From: Piscinibacter sp. XHJ-5
GTDB taxonomy: Bacteria; Pseudomonadota; Gammaproteobacteria; Burkholderiales; Burkholderiaceae_C
Reading direction: 5' to 3'
Assembly (NCBI RefSeq): GCF_029855045.1
Contig: NZ_CP123228.1
Coordinates: forward strand, 4,464,001-4,528,000
DNA length: 64,000 nucleotides
The position numbers were made by a program, and so were the translations under genes. This document shows, one piece after another, positions 26,767 through 35,811 of this stretch. The notes under the pieces are model-generated. The model saw only the letters and a list, made by a program, of their open reading frames with translations, did no database searches and was not told the origin of the DNA. Every line of letters begins with the position of its first letter. Position 1 is the stretch's first letter.

Positions 26767-27837
26767 CTACCCGGCGAACGCCTCCTGGACATCCAGCAAG
26801 CGTCCCGTCTCCGCCGCGTCATACCCTTCCAGCGCCGACAGCGACCGCTTCAGCGCGGGTGAGCGCAGCAGCTGAAGGACGCCCTGCATGGCCGGCTGCT
26901 CGGCCGATGCCGCGCGGAAGGCGAAGAAGTAGCGCTCCTGCAGCAGCGGCAGGAAGCGCAGGCCGAAGCGCATGGCAGCGGTCTGCACGCCGATGCCGAC
27001 ATCGGCCATGCCGCTCGCGATGAAGGCCGCGACGGCCGCGTGCGTGAACTCCGCGCTGTCGAAGCCGTTGACCTCCTGCGGGCGGATGCCCGCTTGCGCG
27101 AGCAGCAGTTCGGTCAGCATGCGCGTGCCCGACCCCTCGGGCCGGTTGACGAAGCGCAGCTCGGGCCGCCGCAGGTCGGCGATGCCGCGGATCCGCTTCG
27201 GGTTGCCGGGCGCGACGAACAATCCCTGCGTGCGCGTGGCCAGGTGCACCAGCCGATGCTCGCCGGGGCGCAGCCACGGGCTGTAGCGCTCCACCGCCGG
27301 CGCCTGGAACCGTCCCAGCGGGACGTGAAAGCCGGCCAGGTCGCATTCGTCGCGCGACAAGGCGCCCACCGATTCGAAGCTGTTGCGGTAGCGCAGCTCG
27401 ATGGGCATGCGCGCCGTCTTCACGTGCTCCATCAGCTCCGCCACTGCAAATCCGTGGCTGGCATGCAGGCGCAGCGCCGGCGCCTGCCGCGGCAGCACGC
27501 GGTCGATCTCGTTCTGGATCTCCGAGGCCAGTGACTCGAGCTGCGGCGTGAGCCGGGCCAGGATGCGCCGGTCGGCCCAGACCAGCTTGTCGCCGAGCGT
27601 CGTCAGCGTGGAGCCGCGACCCCGGCCGGCATGGATGAGCGGCGAGCCGAAGAGCGCTTCGGCCGCCTTGATGCGGCCCCACGCGTTGCGGTACGACAGA
27701 CCCACGCTGCGCGCCGCCTGTGCGATGCCGCCGGTGTCCTGCACGGCAGACAGCAAGGCCAGCAGGGCACGTGCGTCGAGTGCCGATTCGCCCGGCGGGC
27801 CGAGTTCCCAGGCCGGCGAGATGCGGATCACGGGCAT
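26767..27837 (-). CDS. ModE-like regulator with substrate-binding domain (formate dehydrogenase regulator)
   Basis: A 356-residue regulator. N-terminal ModE/LysR-like winged helix (about 20-90: LSAVQDTGGIAQAARSVGLSYRNAWGRI) and a C-terminal periplasmic-binding-protein-like domain (about 110-335) similar to molybdate-binding PBP_like domains (SHGFAVAELMEH, FVNRPEGSGTRMLTELLL). It is divergent from the formate dehydrogenase operon with 115 bases between. Homologues beside NAD-dependent fdh genes act as their regulators; response to formate, molybdate or tungstate is possible but not shown by sequence. Confidence 0.87.
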   Translation of the reverse strand: MPVIRISPAWELGPPGESALDARALLALLSAVQDTGGIAQAARSVGLSYRNAWGRIKAAEALFGSPLIHAGRGRGSTLTTLGDKLVWADRRILARLTPQLESLASEIQNEIDRVLPRQAPALRLHASHGFAVAELMEHVKTARMPIELRYRNSFESVGALSRDECDLAGFHVPLGRFQAPAVERYSPWLRPGEHRLVHLATRTQGLFVAPGNPKRIRGIADLRRPELRFVNRPEGSGTRMLTELLLAQAGIRPQEVNGFDSAEFTHAAVAAFIASGMADVGIGVQTAAMRFGLRFLPLLQERYFFAFRAASAEQPAMQGVLQLLRSPALKRSLSALEGYDAAETGRLLDVQEAFAG

Positions 27838-27850
27838 GGCAGGTCGACCG

Positions 27851-27950
27851 GGTTAATAGGCATCCTCGTGCATATATGGTCGGAACGCAGCGTCTATCTT
27901 TGCCGGACACGGGCCTCCGCCCAATAGGCACTGTACGACATATTTATCGA
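27851..27950. promoter_or_regulatory. Divergent fdh control region with repeats
   Basis: The AT-richer gap between the regulator and fdhB holds a direct repeat AATAGGCA (27855-27862 and 27923-27930) and two related, oppositely oriented words, CATATATGGTCG (27871-27882) and CGACATATTTATCG (27936-27949). Repeats of this kind flanking a divergent promoter are typical regulator sites; binding by the ModE-like protein is inferred. Confidence 0.45.
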
Positions 27951-27952
27951 CC

Positions 27953-29653
27953 ATGAACGCCGTCATCCCGATTCGCAGCGTCGCCACCCCGAAACGCCGG
28001 CCCCGCATGCGCGCCCCCGAGGTGTCCGCCGAGGCGCTCGCCGCCGTGCAGTCGTGCCTGGGCGAACTGCCGCTGCGTCGCGACCTGCTCATCGAGCTGC
28101 TGCATGCGGTCAACGACCGCTTCGGCCAGCTGCGCACCGATCACCTTGCCGCGCTGGCGCAGCTGCTGAAGCTGGCGCCATCGCAGGTGTACGAGGTCGC
28201 GAGCTTCTATCACCACTTCGAGGTCGTGCGCGAAGCCGACGGCGCCTTTCCCGCGCCGCCCAGGCTGACCGTCCGCGTGTGCGACGGCCTTGCCTGCGAG
28301 ATGGCCGGCGCGGCCGAGCTGCTGCAGCAGCTGCCGCGCATCCTGGCGGCCGACGTGCGCGTGATCGCCGCGCCGTGCATAGGGCGCTGCGAACAGGCGC
28401 CGGCGGTGGCGGTGCAGCATTTCCCGCTGGCCGGCGCGTCGGTGAAATCGGTGGTCGAAGCGGTCGAGCAGGGCCTCCGCCACCCCGAGCCCGCCGATGC
28501 GATCGATCGCGCGGCCTATGTCGCCGGCGGCGGCTACCGCCTGCTGCAGGCCTGCGTCGAAGGCGCCAAGCCGCTCGGGGAGGTGCTGGCGCAGCTCGAG
28601 CAGTCGGGCCTGCGCGGCCTCGGCGGCGCGGGCTTTCCGGCAGGGCGCAAGTGGCGCATCGTGCGCGACCAGCCGGGCCCGCGCCTGATGGCGGTGAACA
28701 TCGACGAAGGCGAGCCCGGCACCTTCAAGGACCGCACCTACCTCGAGCGCGATCCGCACCGCTTTCTCGAGGGCATGCTGATCGCCGCCTGGGCCGTCGG
28801 CATCGAGGCGATCTACATCTACCTGCGCGACGAATACCACGGCTGCCGCGCCCTGCTGGAGCGCGAGCTCGCCGGCCTGCGCGCAGACCCGCCCGCGGCC
28901 GGCCTGCCGCGCATCGAGCTGCGCCGCGGCGCCGGCGCGTACATCTGCGGCGAAGAGTCCGCGATGATCGAGTCGATCGAGGGCAGGCGCGGCATGCCCC
29001 GCCTGCGCCCGCCCTACGTGGCCCAGGTCGGCCTGTTCGGGCGCCCCACGCTCGAGCACAACTTCGAGACCCTGTACTGGGTGCGCGACATCGTCGAGCG
29101 CGGCGCCGACTGGTTCGCCGGCCACGGCCGGCACGGCCGCAAGGGCCTGCGCTCGTTCAGCGTGTCGGGCCGGGTCAAGGTCCCCGGGGTGCACCTGGCG
29201 CCCGCGGGCATCACCGTGCGCGAGCTGATCGACGAGTTCTGCGGCGGCATGCTCGAAGGACACGAGTTGCGCGCCTACCTGCCCGGAGGCGCCTCGGGCG
29301 GCATCCTGCCGGCGCGGCTGGCCGACGTGCCGCTGGACTTCGACACGCTGCAGCCGCACGGCTGCTTCATCGGATCGGCCGCCGTGATCGTGCTCAGCCA
29401 GCACGACGACATCCTCGATGCCGCGCGCAACCTGATGCGCTTCTTCGAGCACGAAAGCTGCGGCCAGTGCACGCCGTGCCGCAGCGGCACGGCCAAGGTC
29501 AACGAGCTCATCGCCACCGACCGCTGGGACACCGCGCTGCTGGGCGAGCTGTCGCAGGTGATGCGCGACGCGTCGATCTGCGGCCTGGGCCAGGCCGCGC
29601 CCAACCCCATCGATTGCGTGATCCGCTATTTCCCCGAGGAGCTGAGCCGATGA
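27953..29653 (+). CDS. fdhB: NAD-dependent formate dehydrogenase, beta subunit (NuoE-NuoF fusion)
   Basis: Diaphorase subunit that passes electrons from the formate site to NAD, 566 aa. Residues about 30-175 are NuoE-like with a 2Fe-2S set (CDGLACEM, CIGRCEQAP); about 180-560 are NuoF-like with the NADH/FMN site GLRGLGGAGFPAGRKW, NIDEGEPGTFKDR, RGAGAYICGEESAMIESIEG and the 4Fe-4S ligands SCGQCTPCRSG plus a later cysteine (SICGLG). This fused layout, paired with one large alpha subunit, matches the two-subunit Mo/W formate dehydrogenase of methylotrophs (FDH1 type) rather than the separate-subunit Fds type. Confidence 0.92.
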   Translation: MNAVIPIRSVATPKRRPRMRAPEVSAEALAAVQSCLGELPLRRDLLIELLHAVNDRFGQLRTDHLAALAQLLKLAPSQVYEVASFYHHFEVVREADGAFPAPPRLTVRVCDGLACEMAGAAELLQQLPRILAADVRVIAAPCIGRCEQAPAVAVQHFPLAGASVKSVVEAVEQGLRHPEPADAIDRAAYVAGGGYRLLQACVEGAKPLGEVLAQLEQSGLRGLGGAGFPAGRKWRIVRDQPGPRLMAVNIDEGEPGTFKDRTYLERDPHRFLEGMLIAAWAVGIEAIYIYLRDEYHGCRALLERELAGLRADPPAAGLPRIELRRGAGAYICGEESAMIESIEGRRGMPRLRPPYVAQVGLFGRPTLEHNFETLYWVRDIVERGADWFAGHGRHGRKGLRSFSVSGRVKVPGVHLAPAGITVRELIDEFCGGMLEGHELRAYLPGGASGGILPARLADVPLDFDTLQPHGCFIGSAAVIVLSQHDDILDAARNLMRFFEHESCGQCTPCRSGTAKVNELIATDRWDTALLGELSQVMRDASICGLGQAAPNPIDCVIRYFPEELSR

Positions 29654-32484
29654 ACAAGAGCGTCGCACCCGAGATCGCGATCGAGTTCACGCTCGATGGC
29701 CGACCGGCATCCGCCCTGCGAGGCGAGACGGTGCTGCAGGCCGCGCGCCGCGCCGGCCTGGACATCCCGCGCCTGTGCCACCACGACGACCTCACGCCGG
29801 CAGGCAACTGCAGGGCCTGCGTGGTGGAAGTCGACGGAGAGCGCGCGCTGGCGGCATCGTGCTGCCGCGCCGTGGCGCCCGGCATGGCGGTGCGCACTGA
29901 CAGCGAGCGCGCCACCAAGGCGCGCGCCATGGTGGTGGAGCTGCTGCTGAGCGACGCCGGCGCCACCGAACGCCACAAGCCCGATTCCGAACTCGCGTCG
30001 TGGTCGCGCCGCCTCGGTGTGCGGGCCGGCCGGCTGCCGGCGCGCGGCCCGGCCTACGCCGCGCCCGACACCAGCCATGCCGCGATCGAGGTGAACCTCG
30101 ACGCCTGCATCCAGTGCACGCGCTGCCTGCGGGCCTGCCGCGACGTGCAGGGCAACGACGTCATCGGCCTGTCGCTGCGCGGCAGCCACGCGATGATCAG
30201 CTTCGACGCCGGCGATCCGCTCGGCGGGTCCAGCTGCGTGGCCTGCGGCGAGTGCGTGCAGGCCTGTCCGACGGGCGCGCTGGCGCCGGCCGCGGGCGCC
30301 GGGCGCGCCGACATCGCCAAGACCGTCGACTCGGTCTGCCCTTACTGCGGGGTCGGCTGCCAGCTCACCTGGCACGTGGGCAGCGACGACGCCGGCGCCG
30401 AGCGCATCCGCTTCGTCACCGGCCGCGACGGCCCGGCCAACCACAAGCGCCTGTGCGTCAAGGGACGCTACGGGTTCGACTACGTGCACAGCCCCGCGCG
30501 CCTCACCGTCCCGCTGGTGCGCCGCGACGGCGTGGCCAAGGACCCGGCGGACATCGAGGCGGTGAAGAGCGGAAGCAAGCGGCTCGACGAGCTGTTCCGC
30601 GAGGCGACGTGGGACGAGGCACTGGCGCTCGCGGCGGACGGGCTGCGCCGCATCCGCGACGGCGCCGCGGACGGCTTCGGCTCGGCACTGGCCGGATTCG
30701 GCTCGGCCAAGGGCAGCAACGAGGAGGCCTACCTCTTCCAGAAGCTGGTGCGCCAGGTGCTGCACAGCAGCCACGTCGACCACTGCACGCGGCTGTGCCA
30801 TGCGAGCTCGGTGGCCGCACTGCTCGAGGGCATCGGCTCGGGCGCGGTGAGCAACCCGGTGTCGGACGTGGCGCACGCCGAGGTGATCTTCCTGATCGGC
30901 GCCAATCCGGTGGTCAACCACCCGGTCGCCGCCACATGGATCAAGAACGCGGTGGACCGCGGCGCCACCCTCATCGTGGCCGATCCGCGCCGCAGCGCGC
31001 TGACGCGGCGCGCGAAATGGCACCTCGCCTTCCGGCCCGACACCGACGTGGCGCTGCTCAACGCCCTGCTGCACACCATCATCGACGAAGGCCTGGTCGA
31101 CGAGGACTTCGTCGCGCGGCGCGTCAACGGCTTCGACGCCGTGAAGGCCGCGGTCGCCGAAGCGACGCCCGAGCGCATGAGCGAGATCTGCGGCATCGAC
31201 GCCGGCACGCTGCGCGCGGTGGCGCGCACCTTCGCCCGCTCGAAGGCCTCGATGATCCTCTGGGGGATGGGCATCAGCCAGCACGTGCACGGCACCGACA
31301 ACGCGCGGGCGCTCATCGCCCTGTCGCTGATCAGCGGCCAGATCGGCCGGCCCGGCACCGGCCTGCATCCGCTGCGCGGGCAGAACAACGTTCAGGGGGC
31401 GAGCGATGCCGGCCTCATCCCCATGATGCTGCCGAACTACCAGCGCGTGAGCAACGACGTCGCGCGCCGGCAGTTCGAGGCGCTGTGGGGCGTGGCGCTC
31501 GACGCGCGATCGGGCCTCACCGTGGTGGAGATCATGCATGCCGTGGACGAGGGTCGCATCCGAGGGCTCTACGTCGAAGGCGAGAACCCGGCCATGAGCG
31601 ACCCCGATGTCAACCATGCCCGCGCGGCGATGGCGAGGCTGGAGCATCTCGTGGTGCAGGACATCTTCGCCACCGAGACGGCGATGCTCGCCGACGTCAT
31701 CCTGCCCGCCTCGGCGCAGCCGGAGAAATGGGGCACCTACACCAACACGGACCGGCTGATCCAGGCCGGGCGACCCGCGGTCGCGCCGCCGGGGTCGGCG
31801 AAGCAGGACCTGTGGGTCATCGAGCAGATCGGCCGCCGGCTGGGCGCCGACTGGCGCTACTGGCGCGAAGAGGACGGCGACGGGCACGCGGCCGCCGAAG
31901 CACCGGTGGCGCGCGTGTACGAAGAGCTGCGCGCGGTGATGGACCCACTGCGCGGCGTTCCGTGGGAGCGGCTGTCGCACGAGGACGCGGTGGTCACGCC
32001 GGCCGCGAGCCGCGAAGCGCCCGGGCAGGCCATCGTCTTCGTCGACCGCTTCCCGACGGCAGACGGCAAGGCGACGCTGGTGCCGACGCAATTCCGACCC
32101 GGACCCGAGCGGACCGACGGCGACTATCCGCTCATCCTCACGACCGGCCGGGTGCTGGAGCACTGGCACACGGGCGCCATGACGCGCCACTCGGATGTGC
32201 TGGACACGATCACGCCGCAGGCGCTGGCAACGCTTCACCCGGACGACGCGAGCGGGCTCGCGGTGAACGACGGCGCGACGGTCGAGCTTCGCAGCCGCCA
32301 CGGCGTCGTTTACGCGACGGCCCGCGTGAGCACGGAGGTGCAGCGCGGCCAGGTGTTCATTCCCTTCGCCTTCTGGGAAGCCGCGGCCAACAAGCTCACG
32401 GGCAGCGCCGTCGACGAAGTCGCCAAGATCCCCGGCTTCAAGGTGACGGCGGTGCAGGTGCGCGCGTCGGCGCCGATTCCGTGA
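29650..32484 (+). CDS. fdhA: Formate dehydrogenase, alpha subunit (bis-MGD, Mo or W)
   Basis: Catalytic subunit oxidising formate to CO2, 944 aa, starting at ATG 29650 that overlaps the fdhB stop. N-terminal 2Fe-2S domain (CHHDDLTPAGNCRACVVE), then two 4Fe-4S motifs (CIQCTRCLRACRDV and CVACGECVQACPTG), then the molybdopterin domain with its own cluster CPYCGVGCQLTWHV. The metal ligand is a cysteine in DHCTRLCHASSV, not selenocysteine. C-terminal dinucleotide-binding domain includes TTGRVLEHWHTGAMTRHS. Final oxidation step for C1 units and for formate released by BoxC. Confidence 0.94.
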   Translation: MNKSVAPEIAIEFTLDGRPASALRGETVLQAARRAGLDIPRLCHHDDLTPAGNCRACVVEVDGERALAASCCRAVAPGMAVRTDSERATKARAMVVELLLSDAGATERHKPDSELASWSRRLGVRAGRLPARGPAYAAPDTSHAAIEVNLDACIQCTRCLRACRDVQGNDVIGLSLRGSHAMISFDAGDPLGGSSCVACGECVQACPTGALAPAAGAGRADIAKTVDSVCPYCGVGCQLTWHVGSDDAGAERIRFVTGRDGPANHKRLCVKGRYGFDYVHSPARLTVPLVRRDGVAKDPADIEAVKSGSKRLDELFREATWDEALALAADGLRRIRDGAADGFGSALAGFGSAKGSNEEAYLFQKLVRQVLHSSHVDHCTRLCHASSVAALLEGIGSGAVSNPVSDVAHAEVIFLIGANPVVNHPVAATWIKNAVDRGATLIVADPRRSALTRRAKWHLAFRPDTDVALLNALLHTIIDEGLVDEDFVARRVNGFDAVKAAVAEATPERMSEICGIDAGTLRAVARTFARSKASMILWGMGISQHVHGTDNARALIALSLISGQIGRPGTGLHPLRGQNNVQGASDAGLIPMMLPNYQRVSNDVARRQFEALWGVALDARSGLTVVEIMHAVDEGRIRGLYVEGENPAMSDPDVNHARAAMARLEHLVVQDIFATETAMLADVILPASAQPEKWGTYTNTDRLIQAGRPAVAPPGSAKQDLWVIEQIGRRLGADWRYWREEDGDGHAAAEAPVARVYEELRAVMDPLRGVPWERLSHEDAVVTPAASREAPGQAIVFVDRFPTADGKATLVPTQFRPGPERTDGDYPLILTTGRVLEHWHTGAMTRHSDVLDTITPQALATLHPDDASGLAVNDGATVELRSRHGVVYATARVSTEVQRGQVFIPFAFWEAAANKLTGSAVDEVAKIPGFKVTAVQVRASAPIP

Positions 32485-32655
32485 ATTGCTGCGTGACGGA
32501 CCACACGCCGGCCCGATCTGGCTGGTCGAACGCGCTGTCGCCGTGATCGGCGCGGCGATAAGGTGTGTCCGGTGGCATGGAGCTTGCCCGTATTGGTCGT
32601 GACCAGGGCAAGAGTGGGCCGCGGCGCACCGGTTTGAGGCGGCGCCGCGGGTCGG

Positions 32656-32683
32656 CTTCATGCCTGCAAGATCCGGCATGAAG
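32656..32683. other. Stem-loop downstream of fdhA
   Basis: Perfect 9-base inverted repeat CTTCATGCC / GGCATGAAG with a 10-base loop in the 252-base gap between fdhA and the DUF6647 gene. The rest of the gap shows no gene. It could end the fdh transcript or sit in the leader of the next gene; no T-run follows. Confidence 0.45.
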
Positions 32684-32736
32684 GCGAGGTGCCCCATGGA
32701 ACGTTTCGGTAGCGCGCGCCGCGAAAGACGGCCGTC

Positions 32737-33198
32737 ATGAGCGAGCTCTACGCCGCGCTGCTCTCCTGGGCGGTCACGCTGTCAGGGTATCCGGCACCCG
32801 AGAAGCCGCCGAACATCGTCCGGCAGCCCCACGCCTTCTTCGTCGAAAAGGCCTGCAACGGACGCGAATGCAAGGTGCTGGGCTGGTATGCCGGCGGCAC
32901 CGACATCTTCATCGACGATCGCCTCGATCCGGAGAAAGATCTTCTCGCCAGCTCCATCGTGGTGCACGAGATGGTGCACTATCTTCAAAGCGTGGCGCGC
33001 GGCGACAACACGCCCACTGGCGGCGCCGCCTTCGGCGCCATGCCGAGCTGCCGGCAATTCATTCGCTGGGAGTACGAGGCGTACGGCGCGCAGCGGGAAT
33101 ACATCCTGCGCTACGGCACCTATCTGCCGGTCGGGCTGTCGATGCTGCACGCGCATTGCGAGGGCGAGGAGCGGCCGACGCCGCCGCCGACGAAGTGA
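32737..33198 (+). CDS. DUF6647-like protein with HExxH zinc-protease motif
   Basis: A 153-residue protein containing VVHEMVHYLQS, an HExxH motif typical of zinc metallopeptidases, preceded by a beta-rich region with GWYAGGTDIFIDD. The N-terminus (LYAALLSWAVTLSG) is mildly hydrophobic but not a clear signal peptide. Two cysteines (ACNGRECK) and one near the end could form disulphides, hinting at export. No operon partner. Its 3' end is repeated about 210 bases downstream. Function unknown. Confidence 0.72.
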   Translation: MSELYAALLSWAVTLSGYPAPEKPPNIVRQPHAFFVEKACNGRECKVLGWYAGGTDIFIDDRLDPEKDLLASSIVVHEMVHYLQSVARGDNTPTGGAAFGAMPSCRQFIRWEYEAYGAQREYILRYGTYLPVGLSMLHAHCEGEERPTPPPTK

Positions 33199-33336
33199 GC
33201 CGTGCTCCCACGGGGCTTCTTCGTCACGTGCGGCAGTCATCGCACCGTTCGGGCTGAACCCGTCGAGCTGCACAACGTTCGGCATGCAGCTTCGACAAGC
33301 CCGTCCTGAGCCTGACGAAGGGCTCAGCCTGAACGG
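33192..33336. repeat. Direct repeat, unit A (includes 3' end of DUF6647 gene)
   Basis: Starts GAAGTGAGCCGTGCTCCC at the end of the 32737 gene (its stop is inside) and continues through GCAGTCAT and CACCGTTCGG into CTTCGACAAG- and CCTGAGCC-type words. Unit B at 33402-33538 repeats the same order with scattered differences. Part of a 370-base gene-free stretch (33199-33568). Confidence 0.7.
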
Positions 33337-33545
33337 TCGAGCAGTGCGCCGCAACCCTTCGACAGGCCCGTCCTGAGCCCGTCGAAGGCTCAGGGCGAAC
33401 GGGAAGTGAGCCGTGCTCCCGAGGGCTTCCTGGTCACGTCCGGCAGTCATCCCACCGTTCGGGGCCTGTCGAAGCTGCACACGTTCGGCATGGAGCTTCG
33501 ACAAGCTGTCCTGAGCCGGTCGACCCAGGGCGAACGGGTCGAGGG
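33225..33545. repeat. Cluster of CGTTCGCCCTGAGCCTGTCGAAGG-type repeats in gene-free stretch
   Basis: The 370 bases between the DUF6647 gene and the response regulator hold no credible gene. They are filled with forward and reverse versions of words such as CTTCGACAGGCCCGTCCTGAG, GTCGAAGGCTCAGGGCGAACGG and CTTCGACAAGC that can pair into hairpins. A degraded two-unit version occurs at 41841-41915. These look like a dispersed REP-type family common in related genomes. Confidence 0.75.
33402..33538. repeat. Direct repeat, unit B
   Basis: Second copy of unit A: GAAGTGAGCCGTGCTCCC, then CGGCAGTCATCCCACCGTTCGG, CTGCACACGTTCGGCATG and GAGCTTCGACAAGC, ending GGGCGAACGG. It carries the last codons and stop of the DUF6647 gene as a non-coding relic, showing duplication of the gene end together with the repeat block. 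Confidence 0.7.
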
Positions 33546-33568
33546 TTTGTCCACACCCTCGCAATACC

Positions 33569-34198
33569 TCACGCCTCTATCAACCCCCAGCGCAGCGCCA
33601 CCAGCGTCAGCTCCGACTGGTTGCCCGCCCGCAGCTTCTGCTTCACGTGGTACAGGTGCGTGCCGACCGTGCTCGGCGACAGCTTGAGGTTGTCGGCGAT
33701 CTGCGCGACCGTCGCGCCGCGGGCGAGCTGGATGAACACGGCGAACTCGCGCTCGCTGAGCATGTCGGCCGGACTGGCCTCGCCCTCGATCTGCGCCATC
33801 GCCAGCGCCTGCGCAGTCTGCGGATCGACGTAGCGCTCGCCGCGCGCCACGGCGCCGACGGCGGCGATCAACGACTCGGGCGCACAGCGCTTCGCGAGAT
33901 AACCCAAGGCGCCGACGCGCAGCACCCGCCGGGGGTGGGCGGTGTCCTCGTGCGCGGACAGTGCCAGCACGCGTGCCTTCGGATCCTGCGCAAGCAGCCG
34001 GCGCACCGCCTCCAGGCCGCCCATGCCGGGCATCGACAGGTCCATGACGACCACGTCGGGCTTGACGCGGCCATAGTCGGCGCACGCCTGCTCGCCGTCG
34101 CCGGCCTCGGCGACGACGTCGATGCCCGCATTGGCGAGCAGCATGCGAAAGCCCATGCGCACCAGCGCATGGTCGTCCACGAGCATGACCCTGATCAT
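33569..34198 (-). CDS. LuxR/NarL-type response regulator
   Basis: A 209-residue two-domain regulator. Receiver domain about 1-120: DDHALVRMG, phospho-acceptor Asp in VVVMDLSMPGMGG, LALSAHEDT, LAKRCAP lysine. LuxR-type helix-turn-helix about 145-205: LSEREFAVFIQLARGATVAQIADNLKLSPSTVGTHLYHVKQKL. Its ATG overlaps the stop of the sensor kinase gene. The pair is divergent from pqqA, so control of PQQ synthesis or of PQQ-dependent alcohol oxidation is likely; related pairs regulate alcohol dehydrogenases elsewhere. Confidence 0.92.
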   Translation of the reverse strand: MIRVMLVDDHALVRMGFRMLLANAGIDVVAEAGDGEQACADYGRVKPDVVVMDLSMPGMGGLEAVRRLLAQDPKARVLALSAHEDTAHPRRVLRVGALGYLAKRCAPESLIAAVGAVARGERYVDPQTAQALAMAQIEGEASPADMLSEREFAVFIQLARGATVAQIADNLKLSPSTVGTHLYHVKQKLRAGNQSELTLVALRWGLIEA

Positions 34199-35556
34199 GC
34201 GATCTCCGACGGTGAAGGCAGCGGCACCTGCACCTGCAGGCGCACCCCGCGCGGCGCGCGGGGCTCGATGCGGAATTGTCCGCCGACCGATTCGACGCGC
34301 TCGGCAAGCCAGCGCAGCCCGTAGTGCCCGCTGCGCTGCGACCAGTCGGGCGCCAGCCCGCCGCCGTCGTCGGTGAGCTCCAGCGTGACCGCCTCGTCGC
34401 TGCCGTTCGCACGGACCGACAGCACCTGCGCCTGGCCGTGGCGCAGCGCATTGGTGATGCCTTCCTGCGCCGCGCGGTACAGCGTCAGCACCACGTTCGG
34501 CGACGGCGCGGCGCCATGCAGGTCGACCTTGAGGTCGATGCGCACGCCCGGGTGGCTGCGCCGCATGCGCTCGACGAGGTCGCCCAGCGCTTCCTCGAGG
34601 CCGAAGTGCTCCAGCACCAGCGGCGTGAGGCGAGGAATCAGGCCGTGCATGGCGTCGTACAGGCGCGACGCTTCGCCGGCGATGAGCTGCGCGGCGCGCT
34701 CGGCCTCGGGGTCCAGCGATTGCGTGCGCTGCGCGATCGACAGCGCCATGCTGCGCATGGCCGTCACCGACTGTCCCAGCTCGTCGTGCAGCTCGCGCGC
34801 GATCATGCGGCGCTCCTCCTCGACCTTCTGGTCGACCCAGCGTGCGAGCTCGCGGTTGTCGGAGAGTTGCCGCTCGGCCAGCGCCGCGCGGCGCGCGTTG
34901 GCCAGGTTCTCCTGCAGCATGCCCACCATGCGGTTGAAGGCCGCGCCTATCGCGAAGGCCTCGCGGCCGGGAAGCCGCGGCAGCACCACGTCGAAGCGGC
35001 CGGCCTCCAGCGCGTTCAGCGCCGCGACGATGCGGCCGAAAGGCTTCACGGCCTGCCCGACGAGCCAGAACACCAGCAGGTTGACCAGCACCAGCATCAC
35101 CGCCGCCGTGCCCATCTGCACGACGAAATCGTCCCAGGCATCGAGCGCCGCGCGCGAGGCATTGGCGTGCACCACCAGCTTGCCGACCGGAAATTCGATC
35201 GACTGCGTGGACAGTGCCGGCGCCACGAGCGACTCGAACCAGGCCGGCGCGTTGCGACCGGCCTTGTATTCCGACGGCGGCGATCGGTACAGCTCGCGCC
35301 CTTCGTGATCGAGCAGCGTGATGTCGTTGGAGCGCACGCGCCCGACGCCTCTGAGGAAGGCCAGCATCGCCTCCGGCCCTTGCGCCGCATAGCCCCACAC
35401 CGTGCGGTTGAGCAGCTGCGCGGCGACGCGGTTCGCGGCGACGACCTCCTCGTTGACCGACTTGCGCATGTTGCCGAACTGCTGCAGGAGCAGCGCGGCG
35501 ACGAACAGCACCGTCATCGCACCGACCAGGAGATTGATCTTCAGCCGCAGGCTCAT
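34195..35556 (-). CDS. Sensor histidine kinase (HisKA_3/NarL type)
   Basis: A 453-residue membrane kinase. First transmembrane helix about 8-25, a periplasmic domain of about 130 residues without recognised ligand signature, second helix about 155-178 (VMLVLVNLLVFWLVGQ), a HAMP-like linker, the HisKA_3 motif RRMIARELHDELGQSVTAM with the phospho-histidine, and a GHKL ATPase (YRAAQEGITNALRHGQAQ, DDGGGLAP). The start at 35556 (MSLRLKINLL) puts the first membrane helix near the N-terminus. Divergent from pqqA with 171 bases between. Confidence 0.9.
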   Translation of the reverse strand: MSLRLKINLLVGAMTVLFVAALLLQQFGNMRKSVNEEVVAANRVAAQLLNRTVWGYAAQGPEAMLAFLRGVGRVRSNDITLLDHEGRELYRSPPSEYKAGRNAPAWFESLVAPALSTQSIEFPVGKLVVHANASRAALDAWDDFVVQMGTAAVMLVLVNLLVFWLVGQAVKPFGRIVAALNALEAGRFDVVLPRLPGREAFAIGAAFNRMVGMLQENLANARRAALAERQLSDNRELARWVDQKVEEERRMIARELHDELGQSVTAMRSMALSIAQRTQSLDPEAERAAQLIAGEASRLYDAMHGLIPRLTPLVLEHFGLEEALGDLVERMRRSHPGVRIDLKVDLHGAAPSPNVVLTLYRAAQEGITNALRHGQAQVLSVRANGSDEAVTLELTDDGGGLAPDWSQRSGHYGLRWLAERVESVGGQFRIEPRAPRGVRLQVQVPLPSPSEIA

Positions 35557-35590
35557 GCGTTCGATGGTATCGGGCTGAAACGGTCCGCGC

Positions 35591-35705
35591 CGATTCATGA
35601 AAATCATGAGGCGCGATTCATGGCCGGGGGGCTACGCCGCAGGCTGCCGCGGCGCCACGATGCCCCATGGGATCCGCGATCCCACGCCGCACCGGCCGGT
35701 GCGGC
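35591..35705. promoter_or_regulatory. pqqA / sensor-kinase control region with palindromes
   Basis: Contains a direct repeat CGATTCATG (35591-35599 and 35614-35622), the inverted repeat TGGGATC-CGC-GATCCCA (35668-35684) and the perfect 20-base palindrome GCCGCACCGGCCGGTGCGGC (35686-35705) ending about 20 bases ahead of pqqA. These are candidate binding sites for the adjacent response regulator or RNA structures in the pqqA leader. Confidence 0.55.
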
Positions 35706-35727
35706 GGCACTCGAAAGGAGACCTTCG

Positions 35728-35802
35728 ATGACATGGCAAACCCCTCAGGCCAGTGATTTCCGCTTCGGCTTCGAAATCACGATGTATATCTCGGCGCGCT
35801 AG
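35728..35802 (+). CDS. pqqA: PQQ precursor peptide PqqA
   Basis: A 24-residue ribosomal peptide (MTWQTPQASDFRFGFEITMY...), the substrate from which PQQ is built. The crosslinked Glu and Tyr are in FEITMY (Glu16, Tyr20). An AAGGAG ribosome site is 7 bases upstream. Followed by a strong hairpin before pqqB, as expected if pqqA must be made in excess over the enzymes. Confidence 0.97.
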   Translation: MTWQTPQASDFRFGFEITMYISAR

Positions 35803-35811
35803 CGTCGGGAT

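Noticed and set aside
29650..32484. Selenocysteine formate dehydrogenase
   Set aside because: The metal-ligand position is a cysteine codon within CTRLCH; no in-frame TGA is present.
33225..33545. CRISPR array
   Set aside because: Repeats are irregular, present in both orientations and without uniform spacers; they fit dispersed REP-type repeats.
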